Source: Lewinellaceae bacterium
GTDB taxonomy: Bacteria; Bacteroidota; Bacteroidia; Chitinophagales; Saprospiraceae
NCBI GenBank assembly: GCA_020636275.1
Contig: JACJYD010000001.1
Span: 310,001-374,000 of the forward strand
Reading direction: 5' to 3'
DNA: 64,000 nt
Both the position numbers and the translations under genes were made by a program. This document shows positions 7,685 through 15,074 of this stretch, piece after piece (position 1 is the stretch's first letter; every line of letters begins with the position of its first letter). Below the pieces are notes generated by a model. The model had not been told where the DNA came from and ran no database searches. It was given only the letters and a program-made list of their open reading frames with translations.

Positions 7685-10273
7685 TTAAGATTTTGATTCC
7701 ATGACACGCTCCAATGCCCCGGGCAGGTAAACCAAGTCAAAAGGCGCACTGTACACCAGGTACATCATCTGCCATTCGGGGTCAAATTTTTCCTTGAAAA
7801 ACCGAAGGCTTTTGTAGTGCGAAAACTGTCGCATGCGCTCATAAGCCAACTTGATGATGCGTTCCTGGACATTCCCCGGATCGTCGATGCCGCTCATGGG
7901 CACCATGCCGATGTTGCAGCGGAGGAAACCCTGTTCTTTCAACCGGAGGAACATGTGCACGAATAAAAAATCCATTACCCCGTTGGGGGCATCGTCGGTC
8001 TTGCGCATGAGGTCGAAATTGGCTCCTCCCGGTGCGTAGTTGGGAATGATATTGACAAAGCCTACGATCTTCCCTTCCTGGTTTTCAGTGGTGAAAACGG
8101 GCTGGTTCTTCAGCTCTTTTTCATCGAACAGACCCTGCGAAAAGGCCAGTTCGTCGCGCCCGGTATCTTTCAGCCATTCTTCGCTGACGGCTTTGAGCTG
8201 CTGCAAAAAACCATCCCGTTGAGGCGGATCGTAGGTGTGAAACGTATAGCCCTCTTTTTCCATGCGGTTCAGGGCATTGCGCAGGGCCTTTTTGTCGCTG
8301 CCTTGCAAGGTGAAAGTTTCCAGATTGACCGTCCCGTCTTCACCGATCGGGAGGAGCTTTTTTCCCGCTTTTTCAAATAGGGATTTTCGGCTTTCCGGAA
8401 TGCGGTACCAGGCAGGGCGCAAGCCGTTCTGCTTGCACCAGCGTTCGAAAGCGGGAATGATCTGAACCATAGTCTCCTCATCCCGGCAAACAGGCGTTTC
8501 CAGCACGATCGCATAGCTCCGGCTCGTTTTGAACGCCACAAACCCCTCCCCGTCCTCACTAAACCAGAAGGTTTTGTCCGAATAGGTCTTGAAATAGTCG
8601 AGCGGCGAATTGCCGTATTTTTCCACCAGGGCCATCGCACGCAAGCGATCTTCTTCCTGGGTGGCCGGGCGGCGAACGAAGGGACGGAGCAGCAAAAAAA
8701 CGAGATATGCCAAGGTGATCCCGCCCAGGATATTCATCCCGTACAGGAATTCCTTCCCAAAGGTAGTGACGGGCGTCAGGTCGATATTCAGCAGGAAAAA
8801 GGTGGTAAAAGCTTCCTGAACGGATTGCCACAGGGTAAAGTCGACATGGAAATGCTTTTCATCCATCCATAGAAAACCGAGCGTTCCGAACAACAGCACC
8901 CCGCCGACAGCAACCAGCCCCGGAAAAATACTCCGCCGGGCGAGGCGCAGGTCATTTCGGATAAAATACTGCTTTCGCTCGTACAACAGGCTACCCAGCA
9001 CGGCCAAGGCCAGGAGGGCTTCCTCGTAGTCGATACCTTTGGTCAAATGGGTGAATAGCGAGAGGGCGCTCAGCGCTACGGCCATAAGCCAGGCATTCCG
9101 CAGGCCCCGCAGGAGGTAGGCCCCGACGCCGAGCATCAGGATCCCTGAAAACAGGGTGAAATAGGTCGAAGCATGCACTGCGGCCATTGGCAGGTATTCG
9201 GTCAGCAATCGCAACCGTTCCGGTACCGCCGGGGTGATGGCACTCAGAATGTTGACGATCCCTAGTCCAAAGAGCAATAGGGCCGGGAATACCCGGACGA
9301 AAAGCCTTCCGCGCTGCACGATGAAAACCAGGGCGCCAATTATCAGCAAGGACCAAAATTCGAAGAACCGGAAAAGCATGGCCACGGATAAGGCTTGTAT
9401 GGTCGAAAATCCGAACTGCGTCAGCGCAAAGGTCAGCGCTACTTCAATGGCCCCAACCCCGCGGAGGAAAGGCGAACTCATCAGCAGCAATAACACGATG
9501 GCATAACCGATGATTGCGGCTTCCAGCGAGGCGCCACTGCCGAGGGCTTTCATTGAGATGTAGAGATGGGCAATGCCGATCAGTTCGATGACGCAGGAAA
9601 GGCCCAATACCGTCCAGAAAGCAAGCGCAGAAAATTCGCCTTTGCTCAACTGGTCAATGACCTCCGCAAAGGGGGGCGCTTTTTTTTGCAAAAAACGATA
9701 GAGGGCGCCTTTTTTTACCAGGCTTCTTACTGCCCAAAAAAGAAGAGCCAGGGAAGCGAGGGTCAAGCTGATGCTGAGGGCAATTTCACCCGATAACTTA
9801 CTGTGCACGAGCAACCACACCAGGGCAGGAAACCCTACGATAATGCTGGAAAGGATCGAACAAACACTAAAGATGGAAGATGCGAAGTACGTTTGCGTCT
9901 GGTTGACCCCTTCTTTTTTTTCCAATTCCTCGTTGAAGAAAAAAAGGTTGGTCAGCATGCCGGCGGGCAGGAATACGCTGATCAGGTTTCGCTTCAGGTA
10001 TAGGGCTGCAGCGGTGCCCAATCCGATCCGCTCTCCGATGGCCCGGAAGCTGTACACGTACATCAGGCCCTGTACGAGGACGAACAGCGCAAGCAGTCCA
10101 ACTCCCACCAGCACCCACCAGGCATTGGCCTGACCGATCGCTTCGACTACTTTATGTACTTCGGCCTCTTCATGGCGGAGGAAATAGATCCCCAGGCCGA
10201 TAAAGAGGAAGCTAAGGGCAATCTGAAGGAGAAGTTTCTGATTGGTCCGCAAAAAGGATAGCGCTTTACTCAT
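7685..10273 (-). CDS. mprF: MprF-like phosphatidylglycerol lysyl/alanyltransferase-flippase
   Basis: 862 residues, the full two-domain length. The N-terminal half (about residues 1-540) has roughly 13-14 hydrophobic segments, the flippase part. The C-terminal soluble part is the DUF2156 aminoacyltransferase domain. It contains KALRNALNRMEKEGY near residue 670, GGANFDLMRKTDDAPNGVMDFLF near 775-797, and the closing FKEKFDPEWQMMYLVY, all family signatures. MprF moves Lys or Ala from aminoacyl-tRNA onto phosphatidylglycerol and flips the product, lowering negative surface charge and giving resistance to cationic antimicrobial peptides. Which amino acid is used cannot be read here. It begins 10 bases after the membrane-fusion protein stop, so it sits between the adaptor and the permease of an RND pump. 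Confidence 0.93.
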   Translation of the reverse strand: MSKALSFLRTNQKLLLQIALSFLFIGLGIYFLRHEEAEVHKVVEAIGQANAWWVLVGVGLLALFVLVQGLMYVYSFRAIGERIGLGTAAALYLKRNLISVFLPAGMLTNLFFFNEELEKKEGVNQTQTYFASSIFSVCSILSSIIVGFPALVWLLVHSKLSGEIALSISLTLASLALLFWAVRSLVKKGALYRFLQKKAPPFAEVIDQLSKGEFSALAFWTVLGLSCVIELIGIAHLYISMKALGSGASLEAAIIGYAIVLLLLMSSPFLRGVGAIEVALTFALTQFGFSTIQALSVAMLFRFFEFWSLLIIGALVFIVQRGRLFVRVFPALLLFGLGIVNILSAITPAVPERLRLLTEYLPMAAVHASTYFTLFSGILMLGVGAYLLRGLRNAWLMAVALSALSLFTHLTKGIDYEEALLALAVLGSLLYERKQYFIRNDLRLARRSIFPGLVAVGGVLLFGTLGFLWMDEKHFHVDFTLWQSVQEAFTTFFLLNIDLTPVTTFGKEFLYGMNILGGITLAYLVFLLLRPFVRRPATQEEDRLRAMALVEKYGNSPLDYFKTYSDKTFWFSEDGEGFVAFKTSRSYAIVLETPVCRDEETMVQIIPAFERWCKQNGLRPAWYRIPESRKSLFEKAGKKLLPIGEDGTVNLETFTLQGSDKKALRNALNRMEKEGYTFHTYDPPQRDGFLQQLKAVSEEWLKDTGRDELAFSQGLFDEKELKNQPVFTTENQEGKIVGFVNIIPNYAPGGANFDLMRKTDDAPNGVMDFLFVHMFLRLKEQGFLRCNIGMVPMSGIDDPGNVQERIIKLAYERMRQFSHYKSLRFFKEKFDPEWQMMYLVYSAPFDLVYLPGALERVMESKS

Positions 10274-10283
10274 GGCAATTGGT

Positions 10284-11207
10284 TTACCGGTTTCCTATTC
10301 TGACGAATGCCGTATCTTCCAATCCGTAGTTTCCTTCGATCAAAATGCGGTCTTCAGCGGAGAATGCAGGATGGGTTACCTGCACCTCCTCACCTGTGGT
10401 CAGTCCCAGTGTCACGGGTATTTTTACCGCCGTACTGTCGTTGACGAGCTGCATCACCCAAAACGCATCCATGGTTTCGTTTGCCAAAATGGCTGGTTTG
10501 GGGAGCAATACGGCCTGCTTGTATTGTTGTGTTTGCACAATGACCATTACGTTCAGTCCTTCGGGCGTCAGGGTGGGCTTCAGTGGTTTGACCAAAAAGG
10601 TTTGCGTTTGGGACGTGACGGAAGTCGTGCTGAGGTTTTCGGCTACCCGTCCGGGCAGGCGGGTCTGATCGGGTAGTTCGATGATACAATCCGTTCCCGG
10701 CTGCACGTAGCGGTTGAACTCGTAGGGAAGACTGAGCCGGAAACCCACTTTGTCGCTACGGGCCATGGTGCAAAGGGTTGCGCCTTCTCCGACGAAGTCT
10801 CCCTGGCGCTGATCGAGCGTAAGCAAGGCCCCGTCGGCCGGCGCATACACGCGAACGATGCCCATTTCGGCCAGGTCGGTGTTTTTTAATGCTTCATCAG
10901 CATTGATAGCGCGGTGTTCGCGGGTTTCGATCAAATATAGTTCCTGTCCCTTTTTCACAGATTCACCGACCTCCCCGGGCGATCGAAGCAGGTACCCGGA
11001 GATGGGCGCCGAAAGGCGGTTGCTCTCCAGGTAAAAGGCAGTTGCAGGGAACCGTTCTTCCTGGCGAATGTCCCGGATGCGAACAGCTACGGTATCGACG
11101 ACTGTCCGGGGCGCGGGCGGGTCATTGGCGGGATCTTCGGACTGTGGAGGACCACAGGCGGTCAGGGTCAGGATTACAAACAGGCCGGCAAACGTTTTTT
11201 TCATCAT
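10284..11207 (-). CDS. RND efflux periplasmic adaptor (membrane-fusion lipoprotein)
   Basis: 307 residues from ATG at 11207 (MMKKTFAGLFVILTLTACGPP). A longer frame from GTG at 11240 is rejected because it would precede a proper signal peptide and overlap the TolC gene. LTAC is a lipobox, so the mature protein is anchored through Cys19 or so. The core has the lipoyl-like half motifs SAPISGYLLRSPGEVGESVKKGQELY and VYAPADGALLTLDQRQGDFVGEGATLC, a beta-barrel, and a membrane-proximal domain. The helical hairpin between the lipoyl halves is very short. The start codon overlaps the TolC stop by one base (TAATG), giving translational coupling. It joins the TolC protein to the RND permease at 3659-6673. 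Confidence 0.9.
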   Translation of the reverse strand: MMKKTFAGLFVILTLTACGPPQSEDPANDPPAPRTVVDTVAVRIRDIRQEERFPATAFYLESNRLSAPISGYLLRSPGEVGESVKKGQELYLIETREHRAINADEALKNTDLAEMGIVRVYAPADGALLTLDQRQGDFVGEGATLCTMARSDKVGFRLSLPYEFNRYVQPGTDCIIELPDQTRLPGRVAENLSTTSVTSQTQTFLVKPLKPTLTPEGLNVMVIVQTQQYKQAVLLPKPAILANETMDAFWVMQLVNDSTAVKIPVTLGLTTGEEVQVTHPAFSAEDRILIEGNYGLEDTAFVRIGNR

Positions 11208-12469
11208 TACCAATTCCAGTAATTGTAATTGTTCACCCACAGTAACCGGGTGGTTTCCATAAAAGTAAGCGCTCCCTGAGCGGCTGCAAAAGATTTGATG
11301 ACATTTATGTAATCATTTACAGAGAGCTCGCCCTGGGCAATGCGGTCGCGGTACGACCGCAGCAGGATCTCGTAGTCTTCAAGCTGTTTTCTGGCTGCTT
11401 CCATCCGGGCATCGAGCAGATCGATCTGTTGCAGCGCGATGAGGCGCTGTTGTTCGACCTGATTCGCCTGAAAATCGCGCTGGGTCCGACTGGTTTGTTG
11501 GCTAAGCTCCATCTGTTGCCTGCTCAGGTCCCTTTGGTGGCCATCGTAGAGCGTGATTGAAAAATTGACGCCCACGCTAAATCCGAACTTTTTATAAATA
11601 TCCTTCAATTGAATGGCGTTCAGTCCTCCATTCGCGAATGCAGCTACCTGGGGACGGTATTTCAGGTCCCAAAGTTCCTGGTTGCTCGCCGCCAAAAGGC
11701 TATCCAATTGATAGGATACCAAAAAGCCGGACTTGTCCGGGATAGCCGCCTGAAGCGGGATCTCCGGTTGTTGCAGAACGACGAAATTGGAATCCACCAC
11801 TCCGCACAGCAGGTTGAGCGCTGCCAGGCCCTGGCGGTAAGCCGTCCGGATATCCAGCAGGGCAAGCTGCTGATTTTCTTTTTCGATGGTAAATAAAAGC
11901 ACGTCCGACTGGGCCAGGATCGCATTTTCCGCAAATGCCCTTATCACTTTTTCCTGCTCGATCAGAATATCGAGCACTCGTTGGGTATTGGCGGCCAATT
12001 CCTGGTTTTGCCAGGTGAGGATGTATTGTTCAGTCACTTGCCGGGCTAGTTCACGCTGCGACAAAGCGGTTTGCTGGCGGTAGACCGCCTGATTGATCCG
12101 GGTATTGGTTTCCTGGGTCTCCACTTGCCGTCGTGAGAAAAGAGGCTGATTGACATTCAATTGCGCCGAATAGAGCGCACCGTTGGTGATGCTGAGGTCG
12201 TATCCGACATTCTGGACTACAGGGGCGTACAGAAAATTGCCCGTCGCGCTGATCTCGGGCAATTTCAAAGCCGCATTTGTCTTTTGCAATTCCAGTCCGG
12301 CCAAAGCGGCCTGGTTTTCGTTTTCCACGGCGACCGGATTGTTGGTCCGGGCGGTGGCGAGATACATCTCCAGGGTTTGCGCCTGGACATAATACCTACC
12401 CACCGTCAGGACCAACAGCCCGATCACAAAGCGCAAGGACCTTCCAAAAAGCATTCTTAACCGCTTCAA
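11207..12469 (-). CDS. TolC-family outer-membrane efflux channel
   Basis: 420 residues if translation begins at TTG 12469 (MKRLRMLFGRSLRF); a start at ATG 12454 would give 415. The TTG overlaps the TGA stop of the upstream PepSY-like gene (TTGA), the same arrangement as at the response regulator/kinase junction, which favours it. A signal peptide ends near YVQAQ. Two long coiled-coil repeats follow, with the OEP family features: TARTNNPVAVENENQAA near residue 40, Gln/Glu-rich helices and a C-terminal repeat ending GELSVNDYINVIKSF. It forms the exit duct of the tripartite pump encoded in this operon. The next gene starts on its stop codon. Confidence 0.9.
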   Translation of the reverse strand: MKRLRMLFGRSLRFVIGLLVLTVGRYYVQAQTLEMYLATARTNNPVAVENENQAALAGLELQKTNAALKLPEISATGNFLYAPVVQNVGYDLSITNGALYSAQLNVNQPLFSRRQVETQETNTRINQAVYRQQTALSQRELARQVTEQYILTWQNQELAANTQRVLDILIEQEKVIRAFAENAILAQSDVLLFTIEKENQQLALLDIRTAYRQGLAALNLLCGVVDSNFVVLQQPEIPLQAAIPDKSGFLVSYQLDSLLAASNQELWDLKYRPQVAAFANGGLNAIQLKDIYKKFGFSVGVNFSITLYDGHQRDLSRQQMELSQQTSRTQRDFQANQVEQQRLIALQQIDLLDARMEAARKQLEDYEILLRSYRDRIAQGELSVNDYINVIKSFAAAQGALTFMETTRLLWVNNYNYWNW

Positions 12470-12942
12470 TCCTTATCCTGGTCTTCTTTCTGCGATTCGG
12501 CTTGTTGCTGGATCAGGGTTCCATCTTCAGCAAATAGCGCTTCGGTGGTTTGACCGTCCTTTTCCAGCTCAATTTCATAGGTTTTGGGTTCACCGGTCTT
12601 TTCCACCAAGTTCATCTCTTTTACCGAATAGCCTGCAAATTGAGCAGCGACAGCATCTTCCACTTCCTGCGGGAGGTCGTCGGAAGTCAATTCCGTTTCG
12701 GTTTCCAGCCAGGTGCCGTCCGCCAAGAAATTGGCAGACATAACTTTCTCCATCATCTTGAATTCGGCTTCCCAAACGCCCTCGCTTTCTTTGCTCCATT
12801 CTGCTTTTTCCACGGTCGGGAATTTATTGTTGAAGGCAACCTGAACCTGTGCAGGGGCCGTGCTTTCATCGGAGCTGCAGGAAGTGAACAGAAGCCCGAA
12901 GCCGAGCAGCGTTCCAAATATCACGTATCTCATGGTTTCCAT
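12466..12942 (-). CDS. PepSY-like (beta-lactamase-inhibitor-like) lipoprotein
   Basis: 158 residues from ATG at 12942; a second ATG at 12933 (MRYVIFGTLLGF) is also plausible. The signal peptide ends in the lipobox LFTSC, with Cys22. The mature part contains two copies of a PepSY-like unit: VAFNNKFPTVEKAEWSKES-VWEAEF and VAAQFAGYSVKEMNLVEKTGEPKTYEIEL, each followed by a D/EDGTLI or ADGTWL strand. The tail is acidic (ESQKEDQDKD). In Bacteroidota such proteins commonly sit next to two-component systems and are thought to act as periplasmic sensors or accessory factors; the function is inferred. It is the first gene of the efflux/MprF operon and follows a copy of the shared operator at 12991-13012. 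The stop overlaps the TolC start. Confidence 0.85.
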   Translation of the reverse strand: METMRYVIFGTLLGFGLLFTSCSSDESTAPAQVQVAFNNKFPTVEKAEWSKESEGVWEAEFKMMEKVMSANFLADGTWLETETELTSDDLPQEVEDAVAAQFAGYSVKEMNLVEKTGEPKTYEIELEKDGQTTEALFAEDGTLIQQQAESQKEDQDKD

Positions 12943-12977
12943 TTTGAAGAGTTAAAAGATGTATTTGAGTAACAGGA

Positions 12978-13012
12978 CAAAATTGCGGGGCAATTCTGGA
13001 ATAAATTTGGAG
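12978..13012 (-). promoter_or_regulatory. Operator and -7-like element ahead of the PepSY-like/efflux/mprF operon
   Basis: Read on the minus strand, 13012-12991 is CTCCA-AA-TTTATTCCAGAATTG. It contains TCCA twice, 11 bases apart, the spacing of tandem half-sites bound by OmpR/PhoB-type regulators. After a 5-base gap comes CAATTTTG (12985-12978), matching five of the six fixed positions of the Bacteroidota -7 element TAnnTTTG. The same arrangement precedes the response-regulator gene at 15041-15062. No TTTG is seen at -33, as expected if an activator recruits polymerase. Binding is inferred. Confidence 0.65.
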
Positions 13013-13088
13013 GAACCAGAGTGCTTAATACAGCTTTTCAAAAAAATCATGAAGAATGATCGAGCAGGCGCCGCCCGGCCAATCAACC

Positions 13089-14348
13089 TTATGATGCGGT
13101 AAAAAATTCTACCGAAAACTCATGGCCTTCCTCGCGGAAGGCATAGTTGACCTCCCATTCGTTCACTTCACAGATCTTTTTTACGATTGCGAGGCCCAGG
13201 CCCATAGAGGCGCGGTGGTTGCCCTGTTTGTGAAAGCGCTCGAACAGGCGTTCCGGGTGCTCGACGGCCCGGTCGCCGGGATTGCGGAATACGACCTTTC
13301 CCGGGGTTGAACGAATGGTGATCACATCGCCGGGGCGGCTGTACCGGATGGCATTTTCCAGCAGGTTTTTGACCAGGATCTCCACCAGGGCCCGGTTGGC
13401 GTTGAGGGTCATATCGGGCAACAGGTCGATTTCGATCTCCAATTCATGAAATCCGGTCAATTCCGTCAGCAGGTCGACCTGTTCGCGAATGACCAGATCG
13501 AGCAGAACGGGGGTAGGGGCATCGAACTGGCGGTTTTCGATCTTTGCCAGCAGCAGCAGGCTCTGATTAAGGCGACTCAACCGGTTTGACGCGTCGTAGA
13601 TGGTTGCCAGGGCCCCCATTTGTTCATCCGTGATTTGCTCGTTCTCGATGAGGGATTCGATCTTCGAGCGGATGATAGCGAGCGGAGTTTGGATCTCATG
13701 GCTGGCATTCTCCGTAAATTCTTTCAGGTTGCGATAGTCGGCCCGGGCTTTTTCCGTGAGTTGATGCAAGGCCGTTTTCAACTCTTCGAATTCGTCGATC
13801 TTGCTCGACACCAGATCGAGCGCTTGTTGCTGGGCCGGCGAAAAATTCTTAAGCCGGGCGAGCTGTTGTTGAAAAGGTTCCCAAAGGCGCCGGGCCGAAT
13901 GATGATTGAGCCAAATAAGACCGATCAGCAACAACAAAGCCAGTCCGAGGGTGCAAGCCCCGATCGCCAGGATCAGGTCTTCGGTTTCCACCATGGATGT
14001 GCGGTTGGTGATCTGATAAATGGTCCCGCCGATCTCCATCCTGGATACCAGCTGCCGGTAGGGCTCCCTTTCCTTCTCGATCGGATCGTAGATCAGGGTG
14101 TCGGAATAAAGGGCTGAAATCCCGTTTTCCGCCCCTACAATCTCCACTTCCACGATGGGTGCAAATTGCGGAAGGGGCTTCCCCTGCCGCAGCAATTCAA
14201 CCGATCGCAGGCGGTTGACTTCCAGCTTTTCGTCTATTTCGGAACGGATGATCCAATTGACGGCGAGGTAAAACAAGACGCTGCTTCCCAACACCAGAAG
14301 CGCTGTGAAGCGAAAAAACAGGACGTTGTTCTTTTCGAGGAGTTTCAA
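13089..14348 (-). CDS. Sensor histidine kinase
   Basis: 419 residues. The start is TTG at 14348 (MKLLEKNNVLFFRF); there is no ATG until far inside the protein, and the TTG overlaps the TGA of the response regulator (TTGA), so the two are translationally coupled. Helix 1 (about residues 10-32) and helix 2 (about 123-145) flank a periplasmic sensor of about 90 residues. The phospho-acceptor motif is SHEIQTPLAIIRSKIESL near residue 223, the N box is NLLENAIRYSRP near 335, and the G box is MGLGLAIVKKICEVN near 393. The kinase should phosphorylate the regulator encoded just upstream. The probable target operon (efflux pump, MprF, MgtC) suggests it senses membrane-active compounds, which is inference. 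Confidence 0.93.
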   Translation of the reverse strand: MKLLEKNNVLFFRFTALLVLGSSVLFYLAVNWIIRSEIDEKLEVNRLRSVELLRQGKPLPQFAPIVEVEIVGAENGISALYSDTLIYDPIEKEREPYRQLVSRMEIGGTIYQITNRTSMVETEDLILAIGACTLGLALLLLIGLIWLNHHSARRLWEPFQQQLARLKNFSPAQQQALDLVSSKIDEFEELKTALHQLTEKARADYRNLKEFTENASHEIQTPLAIIRSKIESLIENEQITDEQMGALATIYDASNRLSRLNQSLLLLAKIENRQFDAPTPVLLDLVIREQVDLLTELTGFHELEIEIDLLPDMTLNANRALVEILVKNLLENAIRYSRPGDVITIRSTPGKVVFRNPGDRAVEHPERLFERFHKQGNHRASMGLGLAIVKKICEVNEWEVNYAFREEGHEFSVEFFTAS

Positions 14349-15022
14349 GGGCTAGTGAATTTATATCCCATACCGTAAACGGTTTTGATGTAATCATTGC
14401 CGCCGTGCTGTACGATCTTTTTTCGGAGGTTTTTGATATGGCTATACACCAGGTCGAAGCGGTCGGCCAGGTCCATATAGTCGCCCCACAAGTGCTCGGC
14501 GATGGTCGCCTTCGTCAAAACGCGGTTTTGGTTGGTGATGAAATAGACCAGCAGGTCGTATTCCTTTTTGGTGAGCTCGACTGGCTGCCCGTGCACGTTC
14601 ATGATGTTGGTTCCAAGGTCGATCTCGATTTCCTCAAAAACGATAGAAGGGCTGCCCTTGAAAAACCGGCGCCGGAGGAGGGCTTTCACCCGGGCATTTA
14701 ATTCGGGGAGAAAAAAGGGTTTGGTGAGGTAGTCGTCAGCTCCAAGGTCGAGTCCGGCTACCTTGTCATCGAGCGAATTTTTGGCAGAGACGATGAGGAC
14801 GCCCGTTTCGGGGTTCCTTTTTTTGAGGCGTCGCAACACGTCCAGGCCGCTTCCGCCGGGCAAGGTGATATCCAGGATCACGAGGTCGTATTCGTACAGA
14901 TCGACCTTCTCATCGGCTGTATCGTAATCGCCGGCCTGCTCGCACACGTAGCCTTCTTTTTGAAGGTACCCGGCCATGGTTTCCCGGATAGCGGGTTCAT
15001 CTTCTACGATCAATACTTTCAT
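14345..15022 (-). CDS. OmpR/PhoB-family response regulator
   Basis: 225 residues from ATG at 15022; an in-frame TTG upstream at 15043 is rejected because it lies inside the operator and adds residues ahead of the conserved KVLIVEDEP start. The receiver domain (residues 1-118) has the acidic pair ED near 7-8, the phospho-acceptor Asp in DLVILDITLPGGSG near 51, VSAKNSLDDKVAGLDLGADDYLTKPF near 79-104 with the switch Thr/Ser and Lys. A winged-helix DNA-binding domain follows (about 128-225): VELTKKEYDLLVYF and RKKIVQHGGNDYIKTVYGMGYKF. It likely controls its own gene and the efflux/mprF operon through the repeated CTCCA-N8-TTCCA operator. Confidence 0.95.
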   Translation of the reverse strand: MKVLIVEDEPAIRETMAGYLQKEGYVCEQAGDYDTADEKVDLYEYDLVILDITLPGGSGLDVLRRLKKRNPETGVLIVSAKNSLDDKVAGLDLGADDYLTKPFFLPELNARVKALLRRRFFKGSPSIVFEEIEIDLGTNIMNVHGQPVELTKKEYDLLVYFITNQNRVLTKATIAEHLWGDYMDLADRFDLVYSHIKNLRKKIVQHGGNDYIKTVYGMGYKFTSP

Positions 15023-15026
15023 GCCC

Positions 15027-15062
15027 GAAAGATAGGGGGTCAATTCTGGAATAAACCTGGAG
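15027..15062 (-). promoter_or_regulatory. Operator and -7-like element ahead of the response-regulator gene
   Basis: On the minus strand 15062-15041 reads CTCCA-GG-TTTATTCCAGAATTG, identical to the copy at 12991-13012 except for the two central bases. TCCA occurs twice, 11 bases apart. Six bases later is TATCTTTC (15034-15027), matching five of six fixed positions of the Bacteroidota -7 element. The ATG at 15022 is so close that the message would be leaderless or nearly so. Autoregulation is inferred. Confidence 0.65.
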
Positions 15063-15074
15063 CATTCACGCGCT

